From Spirochaetaceae bacterium (GTDB lineage Bacteria; Spirochaetota; Spirochaetia; DSM-27196; Alkalispirochaetaceae), in NCBI GenBank assembly GCA_007695175.1, contig REEH01000138.1:1-34931 (forward strand): a stretch of 34,931 nt of DNA. The letters are read 5' to 3'. Position 1 is the stretch's first letter, and the number at the start of each line of letters is the position of its first letter. The translations under genes were made by a program, and so were the position numbers. Under the pieces are notes generated by a model. The model had not been told where the DNA came from. It did no database searches and saw only the letters and a list, made by a program, of their open reading frames with translations. Shown here piece after piece: positions 16,025-23,887 of the stretch.

Positions 16025-16439
16025 CAGCATCATCACGGAACCGGCCACGCTCGGACAGATTCTCGAACAGGTAGCCCATAAGTACAAGCGGAAGGAAGCG
16101 ATTCTGTTTGGTGGCCGTACGATCACCTACGGAGAGCTGGACAAGAACGCAAACCGCGTGGCCAACGGACTCAGGAAACTCGGTATCGAGCCGGGGGACA
16201 GGGTAGCCATGATGCTCCCCAACATCCCGGAGTTCATCTACACCTTCTACGGGATACAGAAGCTGGGTGCCACGGCCGTTCCCTTCAACGCAATGTACAA
16301 GGGCCGCGAGATTGTTCATATCATGAACAACAGTGGCGCCCGGGCAATCGTGGCGCTGGCAAATTTTATCAACCTGATCAACGAGATACGGGACGAGATG
16401 CCCGCCCTGGAGCATGTGATCATGGCAGGGGAGCGCACC
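14874..16439 (+). other. Apparent insertion of a circularly permuted acyl-CoA synthetase gene into a lipoate-ligase-like gene
   Basis: The bases GCACC occur at 14874-14878 and 16435-16439. Everything between is acyl-CoA synthetase, but with its C-terminal part first and its N-terminal part second. Joining the outer sequences at one GCACC gives an uninterrupted 295-codon ligase-like frame (391 + 497 bases). Joining the inner sequence into a ring gives an uninterrupted 523-codon synthetase frame (421 + 1151 bases, overlapping itself by 11). Both products are in frame and read through conserved motifs at the join (GTLVF for the ligase, ERTVSLADLI for the synthetase). Confidence 0.8.
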
Positions 16440-16931
16440 CTCGTATTTGTCAGTCCGGAATCAACGGTGAATGTGCAGTTCGTTGTGGACAAATCGAGTT
16501 TTGGCGACGGCGATGCGGCATTCCGCACCGTGGGAGAAATGCTGGAGCAGACCTTTCATGACCTGGGCGCCACCGACGCGTGGTACAAGCACCGGGGCAG
16601 CATCCGCGCAAAGGGTCGAAAGCTGGCGACCGTTCTCGTCTCGGAGATCGAGAATCTGTACATCGTGAACACGGTGTCCTTTCTCGGTCCTCTGAAAACG
16701 GAGGATTTCTTTCGCGTCATCTGGGTTACCCCCGAGGTCAAGGACAAAGTGGTTGAACCGATGACCAGCGTGGAAGAACTCATCGGCCGACGTCCTTCGC
16801 TGGAGGAATTCCGGGACGCTTTCGTGCGACGCCTGGAGGAACGCTTCGGGAGCTCCGTCGAGCCGGGCGACCTGAAACGGGACGAACTCTTCGGGTACGA
16901 GAAAACGCGCGCCCTGGCGTACAGGAAATAG
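16014..16931 (+). CDS. Chimera: acyl-CoA synthetase N-part fused to lipoate-ligase-like C-half
   Basis: A 305-residue protein. Residues 1-140 are the N-terminal subdomain of an acyl-CoA synthetase (GGRTITYGELDKNANRVANGL, GDRVAMMLPNIPEFIYTFYGIQKLGA, then MPALEHVIMAGE) and stop before the ATP-binding P-loop. From R141 the sequence is the C-terminal half of an LplA-like ligase: TLVFVSPES, the helix FRTVGEMLEQTFHDLGATDAW, the GSIRAKGRKLAT segment with the lysine (K203) in the position of the lipoyl-AMP-binding lysine, and the accessory region TSVEELIGRRPSLEEFRDAFVRRL. It is the exact complement of the preceding gene, overlaps it by 11 bases and has its own GAAGGAAG ribosome binding site inside that gene. 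Neither piece should act alone; a complex of the two proteins could restore both folds. Confidence 0.88.
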   Translation: MSNNSIITEPATLGQILEQVAHKYKRKEAILFGGRTITYGELDKNANRVANGLRKLGIEPGDRVAMMLPNIPEFIYTFYGIQKLGATAVPFNAMYKGREIVHIMNNSGARAIVALANFINLINEIRDEMPALEHVIMAGERTLVFVSPESTVNVQFVVDKSSFGDGDAAFRTVGEMLEQTFHDLGATDAWYKHRGSIRAKGRKLATVLVSEIENLYIVNTVSFLGPLKTEDFFRVIWVTPEVKDKVVEPMTSVEELIGRRPSLEEFRDAFVRRLEERFGSSVEPGDLKRDELFGYEKTRALAYRK

Positions 16932-16974
16932 CGGCCTTCACCTTTTCCTGTTTCGTGATATAGTCTGGCGCGGA

Positions 16975-18711
16975 ATGAAGCAACTGCTGCTGGTTGATAA
17001 CGACCCGGAAATACTGGAGCTCCTCCGCATCGGTCTTGAGGATATGGGACTCACCATTCGCACCGCCGGGAGCGGAGTGGAGGCGCTCCGGGCGATTGAG
17101 GAGGAGTTACCGGATATTCTGGTAACGGACCTGGTGATGCCCAACATCGGGGGAGAAAAGCTTCTGAAGATCGTCCGGACGGTGCCCGAGTGGGACGCTC
17201 TGAAGACGATCGTCATCTCCGGCGTGGCCGCGGAGGCGCCGGAGTTCAGAGATCGCGTGCCCTGTGACGTCTACATCGCAAAGGGACCGATCGCGCGCAC
17301 GCTCCAGCACCTGCGGGAATCGATCGACCGGTTCCGGCACGGCGGGGAAAGCAGTCACACCGGGATTCTCGGGATCGAAGAAATCCATAGCCGCCATATA
17401 ACGCGGGAGCTCTTCGAGTTCAAGGCGGAAGTGGACTCAGTCATGGACCAGATCGCCGACGGTATCTGCCGCCTTGACAGATGGGGAACGCTGCTCTGGA
17501 TTAACCAGGCATTCAGCCGACTGATCGGTATTCCCGAGGAGCGGATGCTGGGTCGTCTCATTTACTCCTTTCTCCCTGAAAAGAGCCGGATGCGCGTTGA
17601 GGAACTCGCTTCCGCCTCCAGCCCGGTCCCCGTTGAGATTGAACTGGAGCAGGACGGCCCACGCCGGATACTGCGCGCTACCCGTCTCGCCGGCCTGTCC
17701 GAGAGTGACCCCTTCACCACCATCGCGTGGCAGGATGTTACGGAACGCCTCATTTCCGAGGAGCAGTACGAGAATATCGTGGAAAGCACGAGCGACCTCG
17801 TTCTGACCACCGATCTCAAGGGGCGTATCGACTTCGCAAGCAGCTCCAGCCGGCGCGTCACCGGCCGCGCCCCGGAGGCGCTGCGACGACACTTTCTGTG
17901 GGAGCTGGCCCCGGCGGATGACCGGGAACCCGTTCGGGATCGGTTTCTCCGTACTATTTCCGGTTTCCTCGCGGACACCGCACAGGAGCAGGATCTATGG
18001 GAGATGCCCCTGCACGGACCGGAAGACGAACCGCGCCTGGGATCGGTCACGTGTTCTCCTTTCAGGAGCAAGGGGGGAACGATAATGGGCACCCAACTGG
18101 TGATCACGGACATCACCGACCGTCGTCGCCTTGAGGAGGAACGCACCGCACTGCTGCACGAGGTGCAGCACCGGGTCCGGGACAACCTGCAGCTCGTGGC
18201 CAGTCTTGTCCGACTGAGCGGTCCGGAGCAAATGGACATGAGGATTGCCGCGGTAAGCGAGGTCTTTGATGAACTGTACCGTGAACGATCATTTTCGCGA
18301 ATTCACGCACGGTCGCTGCTGGAACGGGTGGTCGCCCTGGGCATCGCGGAAGGATGCCACTGCCGCCGATACCCTGTCCGTTATCGCATCGAGACGGAGT
18401 ACGTCCCGATGCGGACCGCGGTCCCCCTCTCGCTCCTGGTGGTGGAAGCGATCAGTGAAATCGGCCGCAGACAGGATAACGACTGCTCCCTTTCGGTGGA
18501 ACTTTACCCCGTGGAAGGGGAAACGGTGATGTCGGTCAGCTGTGCCGACGGAACGCCCCAATGGGAATCCGCCGCTGAGCGGGAGCCGGAGGAAGAGGGG
18601 ATCATATCTATTCTGACCAGCCAGCTCAACGGGCGCTGCCGCATCCTGGAGGGGCCATCATCCGCGATGAGCTATACCTTTGTCTTCGTCCCGGAGCGTC
18701 CGGTACCGTGA
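16975..18711 (+). CDS. REC-PAS-PAS-HisKA_2 protein with eroded ATPase domain
   Basis: A 578-residue cytoplasmic signalling protein. An N-terminal receiver (1-118) keeps D9/D10, phospho-acceptor D52, S82 and K103. Two PAS domains follow (about 152-260 and 264-382); the second ends in DITDRRRLEEE. Next is a HisKA_2 dimerisation region, LLHEVQHRVRDNLQLVASLVRL (394-415), with H399 as expected phosphate acceptor. The ATPase domain is poorly kept: the N-box that should read NELxxNAxKH is VVEAISEIGRRQD (489-501) with no asparagine in place, and no glycine-rich G boxes are recognisable. It may bind but not hydrolyse ATP, or act as a phospho-relay. TATAGT (16959-16964) lies 10 bases before the ATG. 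Its last 54 bases overlap the convergent HD gene. Confidence 0.82.
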   Translation: MKQLLLVDNDPEILELLRIGLEDMGLTIRTAGSGVEALRAIEEELPDILVTDLVMPNIGGEKLLKIVRTVPEWDALKTIVISGVAAEAPEFRDRVPCDVYIAKGPIARTLQHLRESIDRFRHGGESSHTGILGIEEIHSRHITRELFEFKAEVDSVMDQIADGICRLDRWGTLLWINQAFSRLIGIPEERMLGRLIYSFLPEKSRMRVEELASASSPVPVEIELEQDGPRRILRATRLAGLSESDPFTTIAWQDVTERLISEEQYENIVESTSDLVLTTDLKGRIDFASSSSRRVTGRAPEALRRHFLWELAPADDREPVRDRFLRTISGFLADTAQEQDLWEMPLHGPEDEPRLGSVTCSPFRSKGGTIMGTQLVITDITDRRRLEEERTALLHEVQHRVRDNLQLVASLVRLSGPEQMDMRIAAVSEVFDELYRERSFSRIHARSLLERVVALGIAEGCHCRRYPVRYRIETEYVPMRTAVPLSLLVVEAISEIGRRQDNDCSLSVELYPVEGETVMSVSCADGTPQWESAAEREPEEEGIISILTSQLNGRCRILEGPSSAMSYTFVFVPERPVP

Positions 18712-19416
18712 CCACAGGGCCCGGTAGAGATCGCGACCGGCCGTCGTAAGAAACCGCTCACGGCAGGTAGCAAAAAACTCGTCCAGCGCCGGATAATCGG
18801 GAAAATTTTCGGCGCCCGCCCCGGGTTCGTAACGCGCTCCCCGCTGGTAGACGACCGCCTGGAGACACATATCGATCAGGTTCATATCCCGCGCAAACTG
18901 TGCCTCTCCAGTTTCTCCCAGCAGGTACTCCTCCCAGAGACTCCGGATCTCCTCCAGGCGTTCCGTTGGATACGGTCCCGGCGTTGAGGATGCTCCCACC
19001 CCGGCATGCTCCACCGCCGCGGTGAGATTGCGCATTGCCGCCTCTTCCCGCCTGTGTTTCTCCGCCTCCGAAAGCGTTTGCGCCCCGGGAGCGACGCGCC
19101 GGGGTATATCCCCCGTTTCCACTTCCGCCAGGTCATGAACAAGGGCGATCATGATTGCCCGGTTCCGATCGATCCCGGGAGGAGCCAGGAGCAGGCAGAG
19201 CTGCGCCGTCCCCCAGCTGTGGTCAGCCACTGATTCAGGGTCCCGTATACCACGGAGTACCCATCCGGTGCGTGGCACGTCCTTAAGCTCCACCAGCCGT
19301 TCCAGTCGATCCAGCAGGTCTGGGCTCACACTGGACTCGCTCACACCGGACTCTTTCACCTCGCCCTCCCTCCCTCGGCTCTCATCCATACCGCACGCTA
19401 CCGCAAAGCAGTTCAT
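18658..19416 (-). CDS. HD-domain phosphohydrolase (YfbR/HDDC2-like)
   Basis: A 252-residue metal-dependent phosphohydrolase. The HD core is complete: H66 (VADHSWGT), H94-D95 (ALVHDLAEVETGD) and a distal D in RDMNLIDMCLQ (about 178). The DPESVADHSW and HDLAEVETGDIP stretches are those of the YfbR/HDDC2 5'-deoxynucleotidase group, so hydrolysis of (deoxy)nucleoside monophosphates is likely. The first 30 residues are polar and poorly supported; ATG 19389 is an alternative start and neither has a Shine-Dalgarno sequence. The C-terminus overlaps the end of the kinase-like gene by 54 bases on the opposite strand. Confidence 0.82.
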   Translation of the reverse strand: MNCFAVACGMDESRGREGEVKESGVSESSVSPDLLDRLERLVELKDVPRTGWVLRGIRDPESVADHSWGTAQLCLLLAPPGIDRNRAIMIALVHDLAEVETGDIPRRVAPGAQTLSEAEKHRREEAAMRNLTAAVEHAGVGASSTPGPYPTERLEEIRSLWEEYLLGETGEAQFARDMNLIDMCLQAVVYQRGARYEPGAGAENFPDYPALDEFFATCRERFLTTAGRDLYRALWSRYRTLRDEDKGIAHRG

Positions 19417-19472
19417 AGAATCAACAAAACACGTTCACGAAGGGTTCAAGAGAAACGCCTAACCTTGCATAC

Positions 19473-19934
19473 ATGAAAAGAACAGCATTGATAGGATTGA
19501 TTTTACTGGCGGGCCTTGCCATTGCGGTAAGCGCCCAGGGATTCCGGGGTCACCATTCCGGCCGCGGCGCCGGTCCGGGTATGGCGGGAACAATGATGAA
19601 CGCCGAGGAGGTCACCTATACCGGCCGTATCCGCCTCGTTCAGGGCGAAATGCCGACACTCCTGGTGAACAACGAGCGCTACTCCCTGCGTTTTGATCCG
19701 ACTCTGGCCGGGGAGATACGGGTCAGCGACAACGCTACCGTGGATGTGACGGGATACCTCAGGGAGCTCCGCTCCTTAGACCTGCTTTCGGAAGAGCGGA
19801 TCATCCACGTGCGGTCGATTGAAATCGAGGGTACGCGCTACGTGAGCACCGGGGGGATGCATGGCCACCGGGACTCCATGCGGGGTTCGGGGCCGTCCCG
19901 CACCCCCTCGCAGCGTCCCGGTGGACGGTGGTAG
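19473..19934 (+). CDS. Secreted small protein of unknown function
   Basis: A 153-residue protein with a clear signal peptide (MKRTALIGLILLAGLAIAVSAQG, cleavage probably after SAQ). The mature part starts with a Gly/His/Met-rich stretch (res 23-42). A compact beta-rich domain of about 80 residues follows, and the protein ends in a disordered Ser/Pro/Arg tail. The Met/His-rich flanks recall metal-binding exported proteins, but there is no definite motif. I do not recognise the family. A TAACCT box ends seven bases before the ATG with no Shine-Dalgarno sequence, another leaderless candidate. It ends seven bases from the stop of the convergent purD-hisI gene. Confidence 0.7.
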   Translation: MKRTALIGLILLAGLAIAVSAQGFRGHHSGRGAGPGMAGTMMNAEEVTYTGRIRLVQGEMPTLLVNNERYSLRFDPTLAGEIRVSDNATVDVTGYLRELRSLDLLSEERIIHVRSIEIEGTRYVSTGGMHGHRDSMRGSGPSRTPSQRPGGRW

Positions 19935-19941
19935 AGGCGGA

Positions 19942-21639
19942 CTACAGGTCCAGCTCAAGCAGGCCGTCCGGGGTCAGGCGGCGGTAAAAACACCGTCGCC
20001 TGTGGTCTCCCGCCTCGTTCCCCGCCTCGTTCCGGGTGTGACACACCCCCGTGCCGTTCATGGTAACGAGGAAAAGAAGCGCATCCTGGTCGCAGTCCAC
20101 GCGTATCTCCTCAACGGAAAGCGTGTCACCACTGGTCATGCCCTTGGTCCATATCTCCCTGCGACTGGTACTCCAGAACGTGGCCAGTCCCGTTTCCACC
20201 GTTCTCCGGAGCGCTTCCGCGTTCACGGAGGCCATCATGAGGATATCACCTGTTTTCGCGTCCTGAACGGCAACGGGCAGAATACCTCCCCGTTTCCCGA
20301 ACTGGGGCAGGAAGACCGATTCCTCCTCAATCACCTGCTCCATAACGGACTCTCCCCCGATGTCCCGCCGGAAAGCCATATCCTCAAAGGAAACCTGCAT
20401 CAGGCGAGCGTACGCCGCTCGCCGCGCTGCCGTGAGTGTTGATCCGGTGCCGGTAACGGTGAGAACCCGTCCACCGGCGGTAACCAGTTCTTCACCGGAG
20501 GGGGCGATTTCAACTGCGTGGTAATAGAGGTTGTCCCCGCCGCCACCGGCGTCGGTGACAGTTTTTCCCCTGGCAAAAGGCCCCGGATACCCCGCCGCGA
20601 TGGCAACGACCGCACAGGTCGTTCCGGAACGTATAGCGAACCGGGATTCCCCGATCGCATCGGCCAGGTTATTCCGGGCCAGGCCATGCATCAGGAGACC
20701 AAAGTCGCCCTCCAGGAGGGGCAGAATCGCCTGAATCTCGGGATCGCCAAACCGCACCTTGTAACTCAGCAGGGACGGTCCCTCTTCGTTCAGTATAAAA
20801 ACACAGTGAAGCACGCCCCGATACCCCTCGTCGCCCGCTGCCTCCCGAAAGGCCTCAACGCTGGGTCGTATGATACGAGATTCGATCCGGCGCCCCACCT
20901 CGTCCGTAACGGCCGGATTCGGCACGATGGAGCCCATACCGATCGTGTTCGGTCCCGTTCCGCCCTCACCCACCTGAGGGTGATCCAGGACCGACGGCAG
21001 GATGAGGTACGCCGAGGAGTCCAGCAGCACCGTGACCGACGCGGCGATCCCCGGCACGAATTGCTCGATCACGATCCGGTCCCCGGCGCTTCCAAACCGG
21101 CGCTGCCGCAAGGCTCCATCGATTGCGATTTCCGCCCCCTCCCGGGAATGACACAAGGTCACTCCCGTGCCACGAGCGGGCCCGTCGGCCTTTATGAGCA
21201 TCGGTGTCTGGAAATCCTCGATCAAACGAAGTGCCTCGTCCAGACTCGTACTGTCCCGGTACGCCGGCGTGGGAATCCCGTAGCGCTCCATCAGTGCCTT
21301 GGCGGAAGCTTTGCTCCCGCCGGTCAGGGCGACCGAGCGGGAGGGACCCACCACGGCGAAACCATCGCTTCTCAGATCATCGGCCAGGCCCGCCCGGAGC
21401 GGCTCCGTCGGTCCCACCAGGACCAGATCCGGCTGCTCCTCCGCCACGAGCGACCGCAGTTCACCGGCCGTCAGTGCGCTTTCCGCCGCCCCGATTCCGC
21501 GGACGGTGCAGCATGGATCACGGGCGATTCCGGCGTTGCCCGGAAGAACGGTAACGGAGGAGACGCTCTCACTGTCCGCCAGGCGCCGCGCCAGGGCATG
21601 CTCCCTCCCGCCCGATCCGATTACGAGAGTCTTCAACAT
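19942..21639 (-). CDS. Fusion of a PurD-like domain with phosphoribosyl-AMP cyclohydrolase (HisI)
   Basis: A 565-residue fusion. Residues 1-432 follow GAR synthetase (PurD): VIGSGGREHALA (6-17), VGPTEPL (75-81), GTGPNTIGMG (227-236), RFGDPEIQ (296-303). The metal-binding Glu and Asn of the usual EFN-RFGDPE motif are S292 and K294, and the AGKGV loop is RGTGV, so GAR synthetase activity is doubtful. Residues about 445-554 are HisI, which opens the purine ring of phosphoribosyl-AMP in histidine synthesis. Its DCDQD (515-519), C533 and C550 metal ligands and WTKGMTSG (497-504) are kept, with an extra NEAGNEAG insert between the last two cysteines. ATG 21639 is chosen because conserved PurD sequence begins there; a TAGAAT box lies 10 bases before it. 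It follows purB by 13 bases. Confidence 0.88.
   Translation of the reverse strand: MLKTLVIGSGGREHALARRLADSESVSSVTVLPGNAGIARDPCCTVRGIGAAESALTAGELRSLVAEEQPDLVLVGPTEPLRAGLADDLRSDGFAVVGPSRSVALTGGSKASAKALMERYGIPTPAYRDSTSLDEALRLIEDFQTPMLIKADGPARGTGVTLCHSREGAEIAIDGALRQRRFGSAGDRIVIEQFVPGIAASVTVLLDSSAYLILPSVLDHPQVGEGGTGPNTIGMGSIVPNPAVTDEVGRRIESRIIRPSVEAFREAAGDEGYRGVLHCVFILNEEGPSLLSYKVRFGDPEIQAILPLLEGDFGLLMHGLARNNLADAIGESRFAIRSGTTCAVVAIAAGYPGPFARGKTVTDAGGGGDNLYYHAVEIAPSGEELVTAGGRVLTVTGTGSTLTAARRAAYARLMQVSFEDMAFRRDIGGESVMEQVIEEESVFLPQFGKRGGILPVAVQDAKTGDILMMASVNAEALRRTVETGLATFWSTSRREIWTKGMTSGDTLSVEEIRVDCDQDALLFLVTMNGTGVCHTRNEAGNEAGDHRRRCFYRRLTPDGLLELDL
20011..20034. repeat. 12-bp tandem duplication inside the HisI domain
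   Basis: CGCCTCGTTCCC is followed directly by CGCCTCGTTCCG. On the coding strand this duplicates four codons and gives NEAGNEAG, placed between the two C-terminal zinc-ligand cysteines of HisI. Confidence 0.85.
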
Positions 21640-21652
21640 GATACCGACTATT

Positions 21653-23062
21653 CTACAGCGTTTTCCGGTGGTGCGCGCATATTTCCCGTGTTTTCTCGAC
21701 CGCTTTTCCGATATACCGCGAGGGATCGGCAAAAACAAGGGCCGGGTCCTTCCCCGTGAGGCGTCGGCACGTTTCCTCCACCTGGCGCCAGAGCTCGCGG
21801 TCCTCCCGGGCAAGGTCCAGGACGGGACGGTTCTCTCGTTCCGCTGTCAGGGTTATGCGCCTCACCTGTTCGTGAGCATCGGCGGCGCCTCCCGCGGCGA
21901 GGAGGATGTACAGAGGCTCAGCCACGATCCGGCGTGATCCCTCCCGGAGATTACGCTCGATTCCCTCGTGATCCACCCGCAGCCTTTCCACGATGGATCG
22001 CATGCGTTCCGCCGCCGCGACGAATCCCGCTATGAACTCCACCACGAACCGCCCGGAGGCGGAGTTGGAGAGGTCCCGCTGATGCTCCGAGATCTGGTCC
22101 ATGAACCATGTCATCGCCCGGGGACTGAAAGCCTTCCAGAGACTCTTCACGTGCTCCGCGTTCCAGGGATTCCGTTTATGGGGCATCGTGGAGGACCCGA
22201 CCTGCCCGGCGGAGAAGTACTCCGAGAACTCTCCGATCTCCGAACGCTGCAGGTGTCGCAGGTCATCGGCGAGATTCGCGATCACCCCGAAGGCGATGTT
22301 CATTTCCAGGAGCAGCCGCAGGAGATACTCGGGACTCACGATCTGGGTCGCGTGTTCTCCCGGTGTCAGACCCAGGTCCGCCAGTACCGCCCGCTCAAAC
22401 GCTTCCGGGTCAGGGTGCAGAACCGCTGTAGCGTTGTACGCGCCTACGGCACCGGCCAGTTTTCCCCGCAGATCTCCCGCGGCGCTCTCGATGCGGGTGA
22501 TGCTGTTGCCAAGACGGGAAACATACTCCGCCAGGGCAAATCCGACGGTAATCGGTACCGCATGCTGTCCGTGAGTCCTCCCGATCGAGACAGTCTCCGC
22601 TTCCCGGTCCGCCAGCCCGATGAGAGCTTCTTCCAGACTCCGCAAGAGAGGCACCACCACCTGGCGGGTCACGTCCCTGTACCGGATCGCGGCGGCCGTA
22701 TCCAGAATATCCACCGAGGTCGCTCCGAGGTGCACCAGATGGCGCACGCTCTCGGGGAGGTGGCGCTGAATCACGTTTACCACCGCCCGGATATTGTGGT
22801 GTGTCGTTTCCTCTTCCCGGTACACCTCGGAAACGTCCACCCGATCCGGGAGCGTCCTGATCTCCTGCAGCACCGGTTCCTTCGTCCCGGGCAGGAGGTG
22901 CCGCACCAGGTGATCCAGCAGTACGGACTCCACCAGAACACACTGCCCTACGGATGCTTCCTCGCTCAGAAAGTCCGCAAGGCGTTCAAAGAGTTCCTCG
23001 TTTGCGAGGTAGTAACGATGATCCAGGGGTGACAGATTGCGAAAACGGTTTCCTGCGTGCAT
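21653..23062 (-). CDS. purB: Adenylosuccinate lyase
   Basis: A 469-residue member of the fumarase/aspartase superfamily. PurB cleaves adenylosuccinate to AMP and SAICAR to AICAR, releasing fumarate. The N-terminus reads RNLSPLDHRYY. The catalytic histidine region is GRTHGQHAVPIT, and the mobile catalytic loop is GSSTMPHKRNPWNAEH. The ATG at 23062 is preferred over the longer frame from 23248, because residues encoded upstream are Arg/Pro-rich and unlike the family; no strong Shine-Dalgarno sequence is seen. It is the first gene of a two-gene unit with the PurD-HisI fusion. AICAR is a product of both the histidine and the purine pathway, so the pairing is metabolically sensible. Confidence 0.88.
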   Translation of the reverse strand: MHAGNRFRNLSPLDHRYYLANEELFERLADFLSEEASVGQCVLVESVLLDHLVRHLLPGTKEPVLQEIRTLPDRVDVSEVYREEETTHHNIRAVVNVIQRHLPESVRHLVHLGATSVDILDTAAAIRYRDVTRQVVVPLLRSLEEALIGLADREAETVSIGRTHGQHAVPITVGFALAEYVSRLGNSITRIESAAGDLRGKLAGAVGAYNATAVLHPDPEAFERAVLADLGLTPGEHATQIVSPEYLLRLLLEMNIAFGVIANLADDLRHLQRSEIGEFSEYFSAGQVGSSTMPHKRNPWNAEHVKSLWKAFSPRAMTWFMDQISEHQRDLSNSASGRFVVEFIAGFVAAAERMRSIVERLRVDHEGIERNLREGSRRIVAEPLYILLAAGGAADAHEQVRRITLTAERENRPVLDLAREDRELWRQVEETCRRLTGKDPALVFADPSRYIGKAVEKTREICAHHRKTL

Positions 23063-23168
23063 GGGCCATGATGCAGAAATCGGGACCACTGTGTAAAGCC
23101 CGGAGTCCTCGGGGTGCCGGCCCGCTTCCCCTTGTAATCCCGCCGGAACCCGGCGTAGCCTCAGGGCG

Positions 23169-23858
23169 ATGAGGTGCGATGCGATAACACCGGATGCTCT
23201 GCTCCGGCGTCTGGGAGGTGCTCTCCCCGGGGCGGAAGCGCACTGCACGATGAAACCGCGGCGGCGGCCGGGCGAGTTCCACCGCGTTCCGGAGAATCTC
23301 TCCCGCCGGAGCGCCGTACTGATCCTGGTCGTCCCCGGGGAGGAGGGGAACCCACCCGGTCCAGCGGTGATCCCTCTTATAGAGCGGACCGATGACGGAG
23401 GTCCTCACGCGGGTCAGATTGCGCTCCCCGGCGGCAGTATGGAGCACACGGACGGATCGATCGTGGAAACAGCCCTGCGGGAGGCCCGGGAGGAAATCGG
23501 CGTGGCATCCTCGGCGTGCCGCGTTCTCGGTACTCTGACACCCCTGCATATCGACGTGAGCGGTTTCGTCGTTACACCGGTGGTGGCATGGTATGACGGG
23601 CCGCATCCGGGTGACGTTCCGGGCGACGATCCTCTCTTCTCTCCCTTCACCCCGGACCCGAGGGAAGTGCGCCGCATCATTCCCGTCGATCCCTCGATGC
23701 TGGCACGGACCCGAACAGTCGCGGAAGTCGTCGCCCGGGGGTACCGCTTTCCGGCGCCCGTCTACCGCGCGGGCAATACCGTGATATGGGGAGCTACGGC
23801 CATGATCCTGGCGGAGTTCATCTCCCTCTGGGATGGCCGCGGGTATGACAACCCATGA
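23169..23858 (+). CDS. Nudix hydrolase, CoA pyrophosphatase (NudL)-like
   Basis: A 229-residue Nudix protein. The Nudix box ALPGGSMEHTDGSIVETALREAREEIGV holds the metal-binding REAREE helix (about 104-109), and the upstream HAGQIALPGG is the PROSITE-type signature of the CoA-cleaving NudL/YeaB group. Such enzymes split CoA to 3',5'-ADP and phosphopantetheine. The Nudix domain starts near residue 45; the first 45 residues are Arg-rich and of uncertain relevance. The gene is divergent from purB (106 bases apart) and ends 29 bases from the convergent aminotransferase. Confidence 0.82.
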   Translation: MRCDAITPDALLRRLGGALPGAEAHCTMKPRRRPGEFHRVPENLSRRSAVLILVVPGEEGNPPGPAVIPLIERTDDGGPHAGQIALPGGSMEHTDGSIVETALREAREEIGVASSACRVLGTLTPLHIDVSGFVVTPVVAWYDGPHPGDVPGDDPLFSPFTPDPREVRRIIPVDPSMLARTRTVAEVVARGYRFPAPVYRAGNTVIWGATAMILAEFISLWDGRGYDNP

Positions 23859-23887
23859 GATTCAGGACGCGGAATACTCGCGGACGT

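Noticed and set aside
14489-16126. A 545-codon open frame on the minus strand opposite the first chimeric gene
   Set aside because: It is a shadow of the strong third-position G/C bias of the plus-strand gene, which has all the synthetase motifs. The minus-strand protein is low complexity, rich in Arg, Gly and Val, and matches nothing I know.
14879-16434. The inserted synthetase segment as a transposon flanked by a 5-bp target duplication (GCACC)
   Set aside because: There are no terminal inverted repeats and no transposase. If GCACC were a target duplication, the ring-closed synthetase frame would be broken (1556 bases). With one GCACC per parent both genes close in frame, which favours crossover at microhomology.
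21640-21813. N-terminal extension of the PurD-HisI fusion
   Set aside because: The extra 58 residues are Arg-rich, overlap the end of purB and are unlike PurD, which starts exactly at MLKTLVIGSGG.
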